NCBI RefSeq assembly: GCF_002251245.1
Contig: NZ_NPJG01000082.1
Coordinates: 1-64,000, forward strand
Direction of reading: 5' to 3'
DNA from: Prevotella sp. P5-92
GTDB lineage: Bacteria > Bacteroidota > Bacteroidia > Bacteroidales > Bacteroidaceae
DNA length: 64,000 nt
Below the pieces are notes generated by a model. It saw only the letters and a program-made list of their open reading frames with translations. It did not search any database and had not been told where the DNA came from. A program made the position numbers and the translations under genes. Shown here piece by piece: positions 16,250 through 26,057 of the stretch (within the stretch, counting starts at the first letter, position 1; every line of letters starts with the position of its first letter).

Positions 16250-16978
16250 TTATTCAGCTGGTTTCATATTAGTGTAAACGCTCTGCACGTCGTCGTCATC
16301 CTCGAGCAGGTCAACCATCTTCTCGATAGTCTCGCGTTGCTCTTGGGTCACTTCCTTCAGATCGTTAGGTATGCGTGTGAACTCGGCGCCAGTCACTTCG
16401 AAGCCATTGCCTTCGAGATATTTCTGAATCTCGCTGAAGCTTGTAGGTTCGCCGTAGATGGTGATCTCGCCGCTCTCCTCGTCGGTATCATACTCGTCGT
16501 CAACACCGAGGTCGATGAGTTCGAGTATCAGTTCGTCCATGTCGAGGTCGTCCTTCTTCTTAAATGTGAACACACACTTGTGGTCGAAAAGGAAAGAGAG
16601 CGAGCCCTGTGTACCCATGTTGCCTGAGAACTTGTTGAAGACTGCACGCACGTTAGCCACGGTGCGTGTGCCGTTATCGGTGGCTGCATCCACGAAGATT
16701 GCCACTCCGTGAGGTCCGTAGCCCTCGTATGTCACTTCTTTGTAGTCTTTCTGGTCCTTGCCCATGGCGTTCTTTATGGCACGCTCAACGTTGGCATTAG
16801 GCATGTTTTCGCGCTTAGCTGTCTGTATGACAGCGCGCAGGTGTGGGTTGGTGTCGGGGTCAGGTCCTCCAGCTTTCACTGCTATGGCAATCTGTTTGCC
16901 GATTTTGGTAAACGTACGGGCCATGTGTCCCCATCTCTTCAGCTTTGCTGCTTTACGATATTCAAATGCTCTTCCCAT
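16250..16978 (-). CDS. YebC/PmpR-family regulator
   Basis: A 242-residue protein of the TACO1/YebC family. The N-terminus MGRAFEYRKAAKLKRWGHMA is close to the family signature, followed by FTKIGKQIAIAVKAGGPDPD and NVERAIKNAMG. The acidic C-terminal domain is typical. Family members have been described as transcriptional regulators and, more recently, as translation factors that help ribosomes at proline stretches. It lies downstream of pheT with a 45-base gap, on the same strand. Confidence 0.95.
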   Translation of the reverse strand: MGRAFEYRKAAKLKRWGHMARTFTKIGKQIAIAVKAGGPDPDTNPHLRAVIQTAKRENMPNANVERAIKNAMGKDQKDYKEVTYEGYGPHGVAIFVDAATDNGTRTVANVRAVFNKFSGNMGTQGSLSFLFDHKCVFTFKKKDDLDMDELILELIDLGVDDEYDTDEESGEITIYGEPTSFSEIQKYLEGNGFEVTGAEFTRIPNDLKEVTQEQRETIEKMVDLLEDDDDVQSVYTNMKPAE

Positions 16979-17023
16979 TGGATTAATATTTTTTTGTTTA
17001 TAACTTTCTTATTCTCTATGACA

Positions 17024-19486
17024 TTATCTCAGTTCTGCACCGAGCTTATTCTTTAGATTTGTGGTGAGTTTACTCATGATAGCTTCTATCTGCTTGTCGT
17101 TGAGCGTCTTTGTCTCGTCTTGTAGTATGAAGTTGACTGCATAGCTCTTCTTGCCTTCAGGCAGGTTTTTACCTTCATAGACGTCAAACAGTTCCACGCT
17201 CTTGAGAAGTTTTTTCTCTGTTTGTCGTGCTATCTGTTCGATATCGGCAAATTCCACCTTCTCATCTACGAGCAGTGCGAGGTCGCGGCTAACGGCAGGG
17301 TATTTGCTGATTTCAGAATACAGCACCTCGTTTTTGCGTACCGCCTTCATCAGCAGTGTCCAGTTGAGTTCGGCATAATATACGGGGCGGTCGATGTCAG
17401 CAGCCTTCAGCACCTTCTTTGAGAGGATACCCATTTCGATAAGTTTCTTTCCTCCGCGGTTTTCGATGGTGAGTCCGGCAGCGAAGACGTCGTTGTCGCT
17501 CTTCATGCGTACTGTAGCGGCAGGGTTGAGACCAATACGGCTGAGAATGTTCTCAACGTAAGCCATTAGCTCATAGAAGGAGCTGTCCTCGTCGGCATGT
17601 GCCCAAGAGCCTTCCACGCGTTTTCCGGTAAGCCAGAGAGCAAGATGGTTCTGCTCAAGGTATGCGTCCATTGGGTTCTCGTCGTTCTGTCGTTCGGGGG
17701 CAAAGTGATATACGTTGCCGAATTCGAAGAAGCGGAGATTGCCATTCTTTCGCTTAGCGTTATGCTCGATGCTTTCAAGACCTCCAAAGAGGAGTGTCTG
17801 TCGCATGACGCTAAGGTCGGAGCTAAGCGGGTTCATGATCTTCACTGAGTTGTCGGCAGGCCAGGCGTTATGATTGTCATAGTAGGCGCCGCGTGTCAGC
17901 GAGTTGTTGAGAATCTCGTTGAATCCGCTTCCAACGAGTTGTTCGCTTACGATGTTGGTCATCTTGTGTTTCTTGTCCTCCTCGCCCTTTATGACGAGAC
18001 AGCTCTTCAGCTGAGTAGGTATCTCCACATTATTATATCCATAGATGCGCAGGATATCTTCCACCACGTCGCATGGACGGGTCACGTCAACTCGATATGC
18101 CGGCACATCGATATTGATGCCTTTGTCGTCTTCGGCCGTGATCTTCATCTCGAGCGACTCGCAGATACTCTTGATAGTCTCTGGCTCGATAGTCTTGCCG
18201 ACGAGAGTGTGTACATAGTCGTAGTCGAGACGTACCTTTGCGTCTTCTATGGGGTTAGGATAAACGTCGCAAATCTCCATGGCGACCTTACCGCCAGCCA
18301 GTTGTTTGCAGAGGATGGCTGCCTGTTTGAGGGCATAGATGGTAGCGTTTGGATCTACTCCACGCTCGAAACGGAATGAGGAGTCGGTGCTGAGGCCATG
18401 TCGGCGTGCACTCTTTCTAATCCATGTGGGATGGAAATAGGCGCTCTCCAAGACCACATCGCGTGTGGTGTCGTATGTGCCGCTACCTTTGCCACCAAAG
18501 ATGCCGGCGATGCACATCGGTTCTTCAGCGTTGCAGATGCTCAGGTCATGCTCGCCAAGGGTGTGTTCCACGCCATCGAGGGTTACAAACTTTGTTCCCT
18601 CAGGCTGGGTACGCACCACGATCTTCTTGCCAGTCACCATGTCGGCGTCAAAGCAGTGCATGGGTTGGCCGTAAGCCATCATTATGTAATTGGTGATATC
18701 TACGATGTTGTTGATGGGACGGAGACCGATGACGCGCAGTTTGTTTTGCAGCCATTCAGGACTCTCCTTAACCTCGCAGTCCTTGATGCTTACGCAGGCA
18801 TAACGCTTACAAGCATCGGTGTTCTGTATCTCTACCTCTATGGGCAGGTCGTTACACTCAACGGCAAACTCGCTACAGTCGGGGCGATGCAGGGTTGTCT
18901 CATAGCCATTGCTCTTCTGCCACGCGTAAAGGTCGCGTGCGACACCCCAGTGTGAAAGAGCGTCAGAGCGGTTGGCTGTGATGTCAACTTCAATGAGCCA
19001 GTCGCTTTCGAGATTATAATATTCGGCAGCAGGCATGCCTACTTGGGCATCGTCTGGCAGCACGATGATTCCATCATGGCTGGTACCCACGCCTATTTCG
19101 TCTTCGGCACAGATCATACCGCAGCTCTCCACTCCACGAAGTTTAGATTTTTTGATAACAAATTCTTTGTCGCCATCGTAGAGAACGCAACCCAAGTCAG
19201 CGACAATCACTTTCTGTCCTGCTGCAACGTTAGGTGCACCGCATACGATTTGTGAAGGATTTTCATGTCCTAAATCCACAGTGGTGACATGCAAGTGGTC
19301 GGAGTTTGGGTGTACGTCGCAAGTGAGAACCTTTCCGACGTATAATCCCTTGAGACCGCCTTTAATACTTTGCACTTCCTCGAGTGCATCCACTTCGAGT
19401 CCTGTTGATGTCAGAGCATCACACACTTCTTGTGGTGAAAGGTTGAAGTCAACGTATTCTTTCAACCATTTGTATGAAATATTCAT
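17024..19486 (-). CDS. pheT: Phenylalanyl-tRNA synthetase beta subunit
   Basis: An 820-residue subunit of the alpha2-beta2 enzyme that charges tRNA-Phe. Seen in order: an EMAP-like tRNA-binding domain (residues ~40-150, VHPNSDHLHVTTVDLG), the B3/B4 editing domain (~210-390), the B5 domain (~410-475), a catalytic-like core and the C-terminal anticodon-binding domain (YSEISKYPAVSRDLALLVDE). Length is normal. The alpha subunit gene is not in the window. Confidence 0.98.
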   Translation of the reverse strand: MNISYKWLKEYVDFNLSPQEVCDALTSTGLEVDALEEVQSIKGGLKGLYVGKVLTCDVHPNSDHLHVTTVDLGHENPSQIVCGAPNVAAGQKVIVADLGCVLYDGDKEFVIKKSKLRGVESCGMICAEDEIGVGTSHDGIIVLPDDAQVGMPAAEYYNLESDWLIEVDITANRSDALSHWGVARDLYAWQKSNGYETTLHRPDCSEFAVECNDLPIEVEIQNTDACKRYACVSIKDCEVKESPEWLQNKLRVIGLRPINNIVDITNYIMMAYGQPMHCFDADMVTGKKIVVRTQPEGTKFVTLDGVEHTLGEHDLSICNAEEPMCIAGIFGGKGSGTYDTTRDVVLESAYFHPTWIRKSARRHGLSTDSSFRFERGVDPNATIYALKQAAILCKQLAGGKVAMEICDVYPNPIEDAKVRLDYDYVHTLVGKTIEPETIKSICESLEMKITAEDDKGINIDVPAYRVDVTRPCDVVEDILRIYGYNNVEIPTQLKSCLVIKGEEDKKHKMTNIVSEQLVGSGFNEILNNSLTRGAYYDNHNAWPADNSVKIMNPLSSDLSVMRQTLLFGGLESIEHNAKRKNGNLRFFEFGNVYHFAPERQNDENPMDAYLEQNHLALWLTGKRVEGSWAHADEDSSFYELMAYVENILSRIGLNPAATVRMKSDNDVFAAGLTIENRGGKKLIEMGILSKKVLKAADIDRPVYYAELNWTLLMKAVRKNEVLYSEISKYPAVSRDLALLVDEKVEFADIEQIARQTEKKLLKSVELFDVYEGKNLPEGKKSYAVNFILQDETKTLNDKQIEAIMSKLTTNLKNKLGAELR

Positions 19487-19519
19487 TATATATTATATTT
19501 ATGTCTTCAATTTTCGGCG

Positions 19520-19550
19520 CAAAATTAATAATTTTTCGTCATTTATGCAA
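19520..19550 (-). promoter_or_regulatory. Promoter of pheT
   Basis: On the minus strand TTG (19550-19548), a 20-base spacer, TAATTTTG (19527-19520), about 34 bases before the pheT start codon. Confidence 0.65.
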
Positions 19551-19573
19551 ATTTTTTGCCCCTTATCTTTTAG

Positions 19574-19942
19574 TTATTTGGAAGTTTCGTTCTCCCATTG
19601 TTCCCATTCTTTCATAGCTTCCTTCCAGTCGGTTGCGCCGTTTTCGAGCGCTTCTTTTTCCTTTTCGGCTTCGTCACGTGCCTTGTCGCGTGCTCTTTTT
19701 TCCTTCATTGCTGCTATTGTGGCATCGTCGAGAATCTGTATGGCACCTCTGTTAATAGCCTCCATGAGTTCGGTGTCGCCGAAAGCCTTTCCCTGGACGT
19801 TGAAGTCAGAGATGTTGAATTCGAAGTTGACTCTTAGTTGATGTCTTATCTGTTTCTGTTGGAAGCGAGTGCCAGCATTTTTTTTTCTTAGCAACATCGC
19901 TATAATGTCTATCTCATGTCGTGAGAACTTGTTTCTTCCCAT
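19574..19942 (-). CDS. Small conserved hypothetical protein (122 aa)
   Basis: A 122-residue soluble protein with no signal peptide. The first half (MGRNKFSRHEIDIIAMLLRK, then RFQQKQIRHQLRVNFEFNIS) looks like a small helical or winged-helix-like fold. The second half is a highly charged helix (KEKRARDKARDEAEKEKEAL) ending WEQWENETSK. I recognise this type from other Bacteroidales only as a hypothetical protein. It is encoded between gph-like and pheT genes on the same strand, so it may share their transcripts. Confidence 0.75.
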   Translation of the reverse strand: MGRNKFSRHEIDIIAMLLRKKNAGTRFQQKQIRHQLRVNFEFNISDFNVQGKAFGDTELMEAINRGAIQILDDATIAAMKEKRARDKARDEAEKEKEALENGATDWKEAMKEWEQWENETSK

Positions 19943-20021
19943 TATACTTTATGTTTTGGAGTTAATGATGATTATTATTACAGGATTTTCCTGATTCCCC
20001 GTGATTATTCACAAGAATCCG

Positions 20022-20663
20022 TCAGTCGAGCAGTTGTTGTGGGGAGGAGATTAGAGTTGTGGCCCCTTGGGCTTTGAGGAATTCGCGGTCGCGGAATCCC
20101 CATAATACACTTACGCACGGTATTCCGGCGTTGCGTGCTGTTGCAATATCCACATCGCTGTCGCCAATATATACCGCCCCAGCTTTGTCAGTGCCGAGTT
20201 GGCGTAACGCCTCGAAGACAGTATCGGGTGCAGGTTTTTTCATAATGCCTTCACGCTCACCTATTGCCACCTCTACCGTGTCGGGGAAGAAGTGGTGGCA
20301 GAGCTGTTGAGTGGCAGAGTAGAACTTGTTGCTTACTACGGCAATGCGTTTCCCTCTTCTCCTCAGTTCTCGTAACATGTCTTCGACGTGTGGGTAAGGT
20401 CTGGTATTGTCGAGCGAATGTAATGAATAGTGCTGGCGGAAGGTGGCAAGAGTGTCTTCAAAGAGAGGATTGTTCTCCCCGTCGGGAACAGCTCTTTCCA
20501 TGAGTTTTCTTACTCCATTGCCAACAAAACGGCGAATGTCGTCGGTAGAATGCCTGGGCATACCATGGGCGGCCAGTGCATAGTTTGTGCTTGCGGCAAG
20601 GTCGTCGAGAGTGGCGAGAAGAGTGCCGTCAAGATCGAATATGTATGTGTCGTATTGAGTCAT
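20022..20663 (-). CDS. HAD-superfamily phosphatase, phosphoglycolate-phosphatase-like
   Basis: A 213-residue HAD hydrolase. The nucleophile motif FDLDGTLLATLDDL is at residues 9-22, the helical cap follows, then VVSNKFYSA (motif II), the motif III lysine in MKKPAPDTVFEAL, and YIGDSDVDIATARNAGIP (motif IV). This arrangement fits Gph-type enzymes that remove phosphate from 2-phosphoglycolate, although the exact substrate cannot be told from motifs. Its start overlaps the malQ stop by 4 bases, so they are translationally coupled. Confidence 0.9.
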   Translation of the reverse strand: MTQYDTYIFDLDGTLLATLDDLAASTNYALAAHGMPRHSTDDIRRFVGNGVRKLMERAVPDGENNPLFEDTLATFRQHYSLHSLDNTRPYPHVEDMLRELRRRGKRIAVVSNKFYSATQQLCHHFFPDTVEVAIGEREGIMKKPAPDTVFEALRQLGTDKAGAVYIGDSDVDIATARNAGIPCVSVLWGFRDREFLKAQGATTLISSPQQLLD

Positions 20664-23356
20664 CGTCTGCTTCTTGTTATCATTGTCTTTATCTTACTGT
20701 TATATCGTGTTTGTTCCATTAGTTGTTCAATGGAGAGGTGCATGCGGTATTTCCAGCGGTTATAGCTGTCTCCAGGAGTGTTGATTCGTTCACCGCGGAT
20801 GTTTTTTGCCCTTAGTTCGCCATCTATGGCGAGCCAGTCTTGCAGCGACAAGATACACATCATCGACGGAGAATAGAGATGTCGCGCAACGATTTCCTCG
20901 GCCAGAACGGTAGTGAGTTGTTCAGGAGCGCGTCCCTCCTTCTGCATCATGTCTGAATAATAGTGTTGCGCTTTCTGTTGGTTGTCTTGCCACCATAGGC
21001 GCATTGGAGCCATATCGTGTGTGGAAATCGTCGTTACGCTAAGGTAAGGGTTTGCCTCAAGGTGGGCGAATTCTGTATCATCGTTTTTCGGCATGGTCTG
21101 TATCTCCAGTGTTGGTATTCGCAGTTGTTCGAGCACATTGCCCACGCATGAAGGGTTGTGTCCGAGGTCTTCTGCACACGCAAGGATGTCGCAACCGTTG
21201 AATATCATCGAAAGCCTTCTGCGTCCTACGAGTTCCCAAAGAGCCTTGTGTCGTTCGAAATAGTAGTTGTTATATAGTCTCATGAAGGCATCACGGTCTT
21301 CGCCGCTGAGCATTTGGTATGCCGTGGTTGAAAAAGCGTTGACACGTGGGTGGAACATCATATCGTTGTATCTGTCTGGTACGAAGAGCACGTTAGCTGC
21401 AAGTCGGCAAAGTCCGTCACGTATCCAGATGCTATTTTCGTCGCCTCTTCCTCCGAAGAGCTCGTGAATCTTCTTCTGCGACGAGCATTCAGGCTTAAGA
21501 GCGTAAAGGTCATAGTCTTTACGGACGAGGAATTTCTCCCTGACATAGTTAGCATGAATGCCGAAGATGCGGTTTATTATCGCGTCGTTGATGATGGGAT
21601 TAGTATAGCTGTCGCGATGGAATGACAGACCGTAATAGCCCATCTCGTTTTCGTTCATAGGTAATGAAGGCGCGAAGTGGCCCTTCAGTCCGTCAGTGTT
21701 CTCATCAGGAATCTCCCATATACGGAAAAATCCCAGTACATGGTCGATACGTAAGGCACCGAAGTACTGCCGTGCCACCTTTAGCCGCTGGTGCCACCAC
21801 TTATAGTGTTCGGCTTCGATAGCGTCCCAGTTGTATGTTGGGAATCCCCAGTTCTGTCCTGTCCGGTTGATATTGTCGGGCATAGTTCCTGCATGGAAGT
21901 CTTTGTTGAACAGAGAAGGGTTAGCCCACATCTCGGCACTGTCGCGGCTTACGCCTACGGGCATGTCGCCCATGATGGTGATGCCGATGCTTGCAGCATA
22001 TTCGGCTGCATTTTTCAGTTGGGTGTGCAGAAGATATTGGCAGTAGCTGACGAGGCGTCCCTCGTCGGTTTCGAAGATTGCCTTTGCCTTTTTCCTGTCA
22101 TAGTCTGTATCGTCGTTCCAGTCGCTGAAGCGGGCGGTGTTGTAGCGGTCGCGTAGAATGGTGAATGCTACATACGGTATGAGCCAATGGCTGTTTTCAT
22201 CTTCGAAGTGTCTGAACATCTCGTCTTTCTCTATCTCGTTTTTGTTTTGATAGAAGAAAGTCTTAAGATACTCATGTTTCACCTTTTCCACTGCTTCATA
22301 GTCGGTGTGGTCGAGCGAGTTTAGTTCAGTGCGCCTGCGGTTGTAGTCGGTCATGTCTGTAGCATCAGCGAGTTTTCCTACTTGTTCGAGGTCGAGGTAT
22401 TGTGGATGTAAGGCGTTGACGCTTATGATGTTGTAAGGATAAGAATCCTGCCAGTTGTGTTGCATGGTCGTGTCGTTGACAGGCAGTATTTGCATTACCT
22501 TCATTCCGGTTATGGCCATCCAGTCGGCAAAGCGTTTGATGTCGCCGAAGTCGCCCACTCCGCATGAGTGTTCGCTACGCAATGAGAATACGGGGATTGC
22601 GACTCCAGCCACCCTCCATGTGTCTTCGGCGATGCGCAGGGTCCCATTGTCGAGCACCTGTACCTCCCCGTCGCGCATTTTCTCAACGCCGACATGCCGG
22701 TTGTCGCCTCCCTCCCATTCTACCAGATTGTGAGTCTTTTCGTCGATGACCACATATTTGTATTCCACCTCAGGCAATAAGGCATCGGCGTTGACTGAAA
22801 GAGTCCAGACCGTACGGCCGCAGTATATCATCTTGAGGTATCGTGACTGGCTCCAACCTCCCAGCGAAGGATGGCTGCCGCAGATAGCCATTGCCTGTCC
22901 AGGCTTTAGCTGTGGGGCTGAGATTTTGAATATGAGCGTTTTTCGGTATATAGGCAACTTCTCAGGCCGTAACATTCCTCCTGCCACCGTCACCTTATCA
23001 GATGTTGTGATTACCGCCTTAGTGTAGAGGTGTGCGGTGAGAGGAATGTCTTTCCATGAGTCGTTGAGCAGGTAGTCGTGTGCATTGTCACAAGGAAGAG
23101 CACGTGTCACCATGGTCCACTCACGTCGTAGTATGGTGTTGTCGGTGCTTCTTACTTGGTACTCATAGTCAAACGAGGAGAACACTTTATGTCTTGACTC
23201 GATTACAGCCATTTCAGTCGTCCAGTGTTCACCATCATCGGTGACAAGCATTTGGGAGTATGTTTTCCTTACACCGTCAGAAGTGGTTATTCTTGCTTCC
23301 ACCCATATGCTCTCTCCCCATTTGGTGCAGTATTGAATATTAAATCTGAGTTTCAT
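20660..23356 (-). CDS. malQ: 4-alpha-glucanotransferase, DPE2-like GH77
   Basis: An 898-residue enzyme that moves glucosyl units between maltose and larger glucans in glycogen/maltose use. The N-terminal ~230 residues hold two starch-binding (CBM20-type) modules (MKLRFNIQYCTKWGESIWVE; ICGSHPSLGGWSQSRYLKM). The GH77 core shows the catalytic nucleophile in ALRIDHVLGFFRIWEIP, the acid/base region CAEDLGHNPSCVG with EIQTMPKND, and the third acid in STHDMAPMRLWW. Two CBMs and this length match the plant-DPE2-like form common in Bacteroidetes, unlike the ~500-residue amylomaltase. A promoter lies at 23374-23403, divergent from clpC. Confidence 0.95.
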   Translation of the reverse strand: MKLRFNIQYCTKWGESIWVEARITTSDGVRKTYSQMLVTDDGEHWTTEMAVIESRHKVFSSFDYEYQVRSTDNTILRREWTMVTRALPCDNAHDYLLNDSWKDIPLTAHLYTKAVITTSDKVTVAGGMLRPEKLPIYRKTLIFKISAPQLKPGQAMAICGSHPSLGGWSQSRYLKMIYCGRTVWTLSVNADALLPEVEYKYVVIDEKTHNLVEWEGGDNRHVGVEKMRDGEVQVLDNGTLRIAEDTWRVAGVAIPVFSLRSEHSCGVGDFGDIKRFADWMAITGMKVMQILPVNDTTMQHNWQDSYPYNIISVNALHPQYLDLEQVGKLADATDMTDYNRRRTELNSLDHTDYEAVEKVKHEYLKTFFYQNKNEIEKDEMFRHFEDENSHWLIPYVAFTILRDRYNTARFSDWNDDTDYDRKKAKAIFETDEGRLVSYCQYLLHTQLKNAAEYAASIGITIMGDMPVGVSRDSAEMWANPSLFNKDFHAGTMPDNINRTGQNWGFPTYNWDAIEAEHYKWWHQRLKVARQYFGALRIDHVLGFFRIWEIPDENTDGLKGHFAPSLPMNENEMGYYGLSFHRDSYTNPIINDAIINRIFGIHANYVREKFLVRKDYDLYALKPECSSQKKIHELFGGRGDENSIWIRDGLCRLAANVLFVPDRYNDMMFHPRVNAFSTTAYQMLSGEDRDAFMRLYNNYYFERHKALWELVGRRRLSMIFNGCDILACAEDLGHNPSCVGNVLEQLRIPTLEIQTMPKNDDTEFAHLEANPYLSVTTISTHDMAPMRLWWQDNQQKAQHYYSDMMQKEGRAPEQLTTVLAEEIVARHLYSPSMMCILSLQDWLAIDGELRAKNIRGERINTPGDSYNRWKYRMHLSIEQLMEQTRYNSKIKTMITRSRR

Positions 23357-23373
23357 CGTCTAAAATTTTGACC

Positions 23374-23403
23374 CAAAGGTACAATAATTTGCGGAGAAGA
23401 CAA
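23374..23403 (-). promoter_or_regulatory. Promoter of malQ
   Basis: On the minus strand TTG (23403-23401), a 19-base spacer, TACCTTTG (23381-23374), 18 bases before the malQ start. Confidence 0.7.
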
Positions 23404-23420
23404 AATATTTTAGTTTTTTT

Positions 23421-23451
23421 TTTGTTGTTTCGCTAATAAATACTACCTTTG
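23421..23451 (+). promoter_or_regulatory. Promoter of clpC
   Basis: TTTG (23421-23424), a 19-base spacer, TACCTTTG (23444-23451), giving a leader of about 60 bases. It is divergent from the malQ promoter, with only 17 bases between them. Confidence 0.7.
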
Positions 23452-23517
23452 CAAAACAAAGAACCACTTATATGGTGAAAAATACAAGAAAAATAGAAGA
23501 AAGTATAAGACAATAAT

Positions 23518-26049
23518 ATGATAATACAATTTACCCCACAGGTATCAGAAATCCTTGCCTACGGAAAGGAAGAGGCGCAAAGACTCAGCACCCCATATGT
23601 AGGCCCGGAACATTTGTTGCTTGGCATTCTTAGACAGAATGGACAGGAGGTGTCGAGCGTATTCAGGAAGCTGAACATTGATGCTCAGAAGATAAAGAGA
23701 GACATCGAAGAACAGCTGGTACACGACGTGCGGCCAGAGGTGGAACAAGGGGAGAAAATGAATCTCTCTAACTCAGCAAATAATATTCTTAAGCTTGCCG
23801 TGCTTGAGGCAAGGATGCAACGCACAACCAAGGCCGACGTGAAGCACGTACTGCTCGGCATACTCCACGACAAGGGAGAAAACAAAGCCAGGAAAGTGCT
23901 CGAGAATAACAATATTGACTATGACATGCTAAGGAACGCCCTGCTGAATGACGGTAACAAACCTTTGGCAAGCGTTGGCATACCCGAAGAAGATTTTGAC
24001 GACGATACGGAGGCTCGTGGGGGAAGAGAACCTCAGCGTGCCACCGAAACACAGGCTAAGAAACAGTCAAAGACACCGTTGCTCGACAACTTCGGCATCG
24101 ACCTTACCGACGCTGCCGCTAAGGGAATGCTTGACCCCGTGGTGGGACGTGAGAACGAGATAACACGCGTAACGGAGATACTTGCAAGGAGAAAGAAGAA
24201 CAATCCGGTGCTCATTGGAGAGCCCGGCGTTGGAAAAAGCGCGATTGTGGAAGGACTGGCTCAGATGATAGCCAGTCATCGTACTTCACCTATTTTATAT
24301 AATAAGAGGGTGATAAATCTCGACCTCACTGGACTTGTGGCTGGAACGAAATACCGCGGGCAGTTTGAGGAACGCATGAAAGCCTTGATGCGTGAGATAG
24401 AATCCAACAAGGACATCATCGTATTCATAGACGAGATACACACTCTTATCGGTGCCGGTTCTACACCAGGCAGCATGGATGCCGCAAATATCCTCAAGCC
24501 CTCGTTGGCAAGAGGAAAGATGCAGTGCATAGGTGCCACCACACTCGACGAGTACCGAAAGAGCATTGAGAAGGACGGAGCGTTGGAAAGACGATTTCAG
24601 AAAGTCATCGTAGAGCCGACCACTCGCGAACAGACGCTCGAGATACTCGGGAATATACGCGACAGGTATGAAGACCACCACTCGGTGTCGTACACCGACG
24701 AAGCGATCAAGGCCTGCGTGGAGCTTACCGAAAGATACGTCACCGACCGTCATTTCCCCGACAAGGCAATAGACGCACTTGACGAGACGGGTGCACACAT
24801 CCACGTGAGCCGCATTGCCATGTCGCCTGAGGTGATAGAGACTCAGAAGAATATCGATATCCTGATAAAGAAGAAGCAGGATGCCGTCAACTCGCAGGAC
24901 TACGAACTGGCCGCCTCTTACCGCGACAGACAAGTGGCTGAAGAGCAAAAGCTTGAAGAGTTGAAGGCAAATGCCAATGATATAGGAAACAGTTCAAGAG
25001 TAATAGTAAACGAGGATGACGTAGCTGATGTGGTGTCACGTATCACTGGCATTCCTGTACAGAGAATGTGTGAGTCGGAAAACCAAAGGCTCAGGAACAT
25101 GCCCTCATTCCTTAAACAGCAAGTGGTGGCTCAGGACGCTGCCATAGACAAGATGGTGAAGGCCATACAACGCAACCGTATAGGACTACGCGACCCTAAC
25201 CGCCCCATTGGCGTGTTTATGTTCCTCGGTCCAACAGGAGTGGGAAAGACATATCTTGCCAAGCAACTGGCAGAATACATGTTTGGATCAAAAGATTCTC
25301 TCATACGTATCGACATGAGCGAATTTGGCGAGAGTTTTAATGTTTCGAGACTCGTCGGCGCCCCTCCAGGATATGTGGGCTTTGACGAGGGCGGACAACT
25401 GACGGAAAAAGTACGCCGTCGTCCCTACTCCATCGTTCTGCTCGACGAGATAGAGAAGGCGCATGCCAATGTGTTTAACATGTTGCTGCAAGTGCTCGAC
25501 GAAGGACGACTTACTGACGGGACGGGCAGGCTTGTTGACTTCCGCAACACGGTAATCATCATGACCAGCAATGCCGGCACTCGTCAGCTTAAGGAGTTCC
25601 AGCACGGAGTGGGATTCAACGCTGCAGGGATGATAGGCGGAACAGCCGTTGACGACAAGGGCAAGGAGTATGCTCGCGGCATCATACAAAAGGCCCTCAG
25701 CAAGCAGTTTGCCCCCGAGTTCTTGAACCGTCTCGACGAGATTGTCACTTTCGACCAATTAGACCAGAATGCCATCCGCCAAATCGTGGAGATAGAGATA
25801 AAGCCATTGGTGAAGCGTGTGGAAGAGATGGGCTATCTAATAGAGATAACCGGAAAAGCGAAAGACCTCCTCGCGAAGAAAGGATACGACATACAGTTTG
25901 GAGCACGCCCGCTGAAACGTGCGCTTCAGAACTATGTGGAAGACTGCTTGTGTGAGATGATAATCTCCGACAAATTGAAGAAAGGAGACTCTATCACTAT
26001 CGACAAGGCAGACAATGAAGACAAACTCACATTTAACGTAAATCATTAA
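23518..26049 (+). CDS. clpC: ClpC-type AAA+ unfoldase (Clp ATPase subunit)
   Basis: An 843-residue hexameric unfoldase that feeds proteins to ClpP. Seen in order: a Clp-N double repeat (residues ~1-145, [16 protein letters not shown] and [13 protein letters not shown]), a linker, the first AAA+ module with Walker [14 protein letters not shown] near 234 and [14 protein letters not shown], a short middle domain (~400-480, with a UVR-like [20 protein letters not shown]), then the second AAA+ module with [16 protein letters not shown] near 571 and [13 protein letters not shown]. The short middle domain points to ClpC rather than ClpB. No CtsR or McsA genes are adjacent. Confidence 0.93.
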   Translation: MIIQFTPQVSEILAYGKEEAQRLSTPYVGPEHLLLGILRQNGQEVSSVFRKLNIDAQKIKRDIEEQLVHDVRPEVEQGEKMNLSNSANNILKLAVLEARMQRTTKADVKHVLLGILHDKGENKARKVLENNNIDYDMLRNALLNDGNKPLASVGIPEEDFDDDTEARGGREPQRATETQAKKQSKTPLLDNFGIDLTDAAAKGMLDPVVGRENEITRVTEILARRKKNNPVLIGEPGVGKSAIVEGLAQMIASHRTSPILYNKRVINLDLTGLVAGTKYRGQFEERMKALMREIESNKDIIVFIDEIHTLIGAGSTPGSMDAANILKPSLARGKMQCIGATTLDEYRKSIEKDGALERRFQKVIVEPTTREQTLEILGNIRDRYEDHHSVSYTDEAIKACVELTERYVTDRHFPDKAIDALDETGAHIHVSRIAMSPEVIETQKNIDILIKKKQDAVNSQDYELAASYRDRQVAEEQKLEELKANANDIGNSSRVIVNEDDVADVVSRITGIPVQRMCESENQRLRNMPSFLKQQVVAQDAAIDKMVKAIQRNRIGLRDPNRPIGVFMFLGPTGVGKTYLAKQLAEYMFGSKDSLIRIDMSEFGESFNVSRLVGAPPGYVGFDEGGQLTEKVRRRPYSIVLLDEIEKAHANVFNMLLQVLDEGRLTDGTGRLVDFRNTVIIMTSNAGTRQLKEFQHGVGFNAAGMIGGTAVDDKGKEYARGIIQKALSKQFAPEFLNRLDEIVTFDQLDQNAIRQIVEIEIKPLVKRVEEMGYLIEITGKAKDLLAKKGYDIQFGARPLKRALQNYVEDCLCEMIISDKLKKGDSITIDKADNEDKLTFNVNH

Positions 26050-26057
26050 TAACAATA

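Noticed and set aside
23518..26049. Annotation as ClpB disaggregase
   Set aside because: The middle domain is too short for the ClpB coiled coil and carries a UVR-like segment, which fits ClpC.
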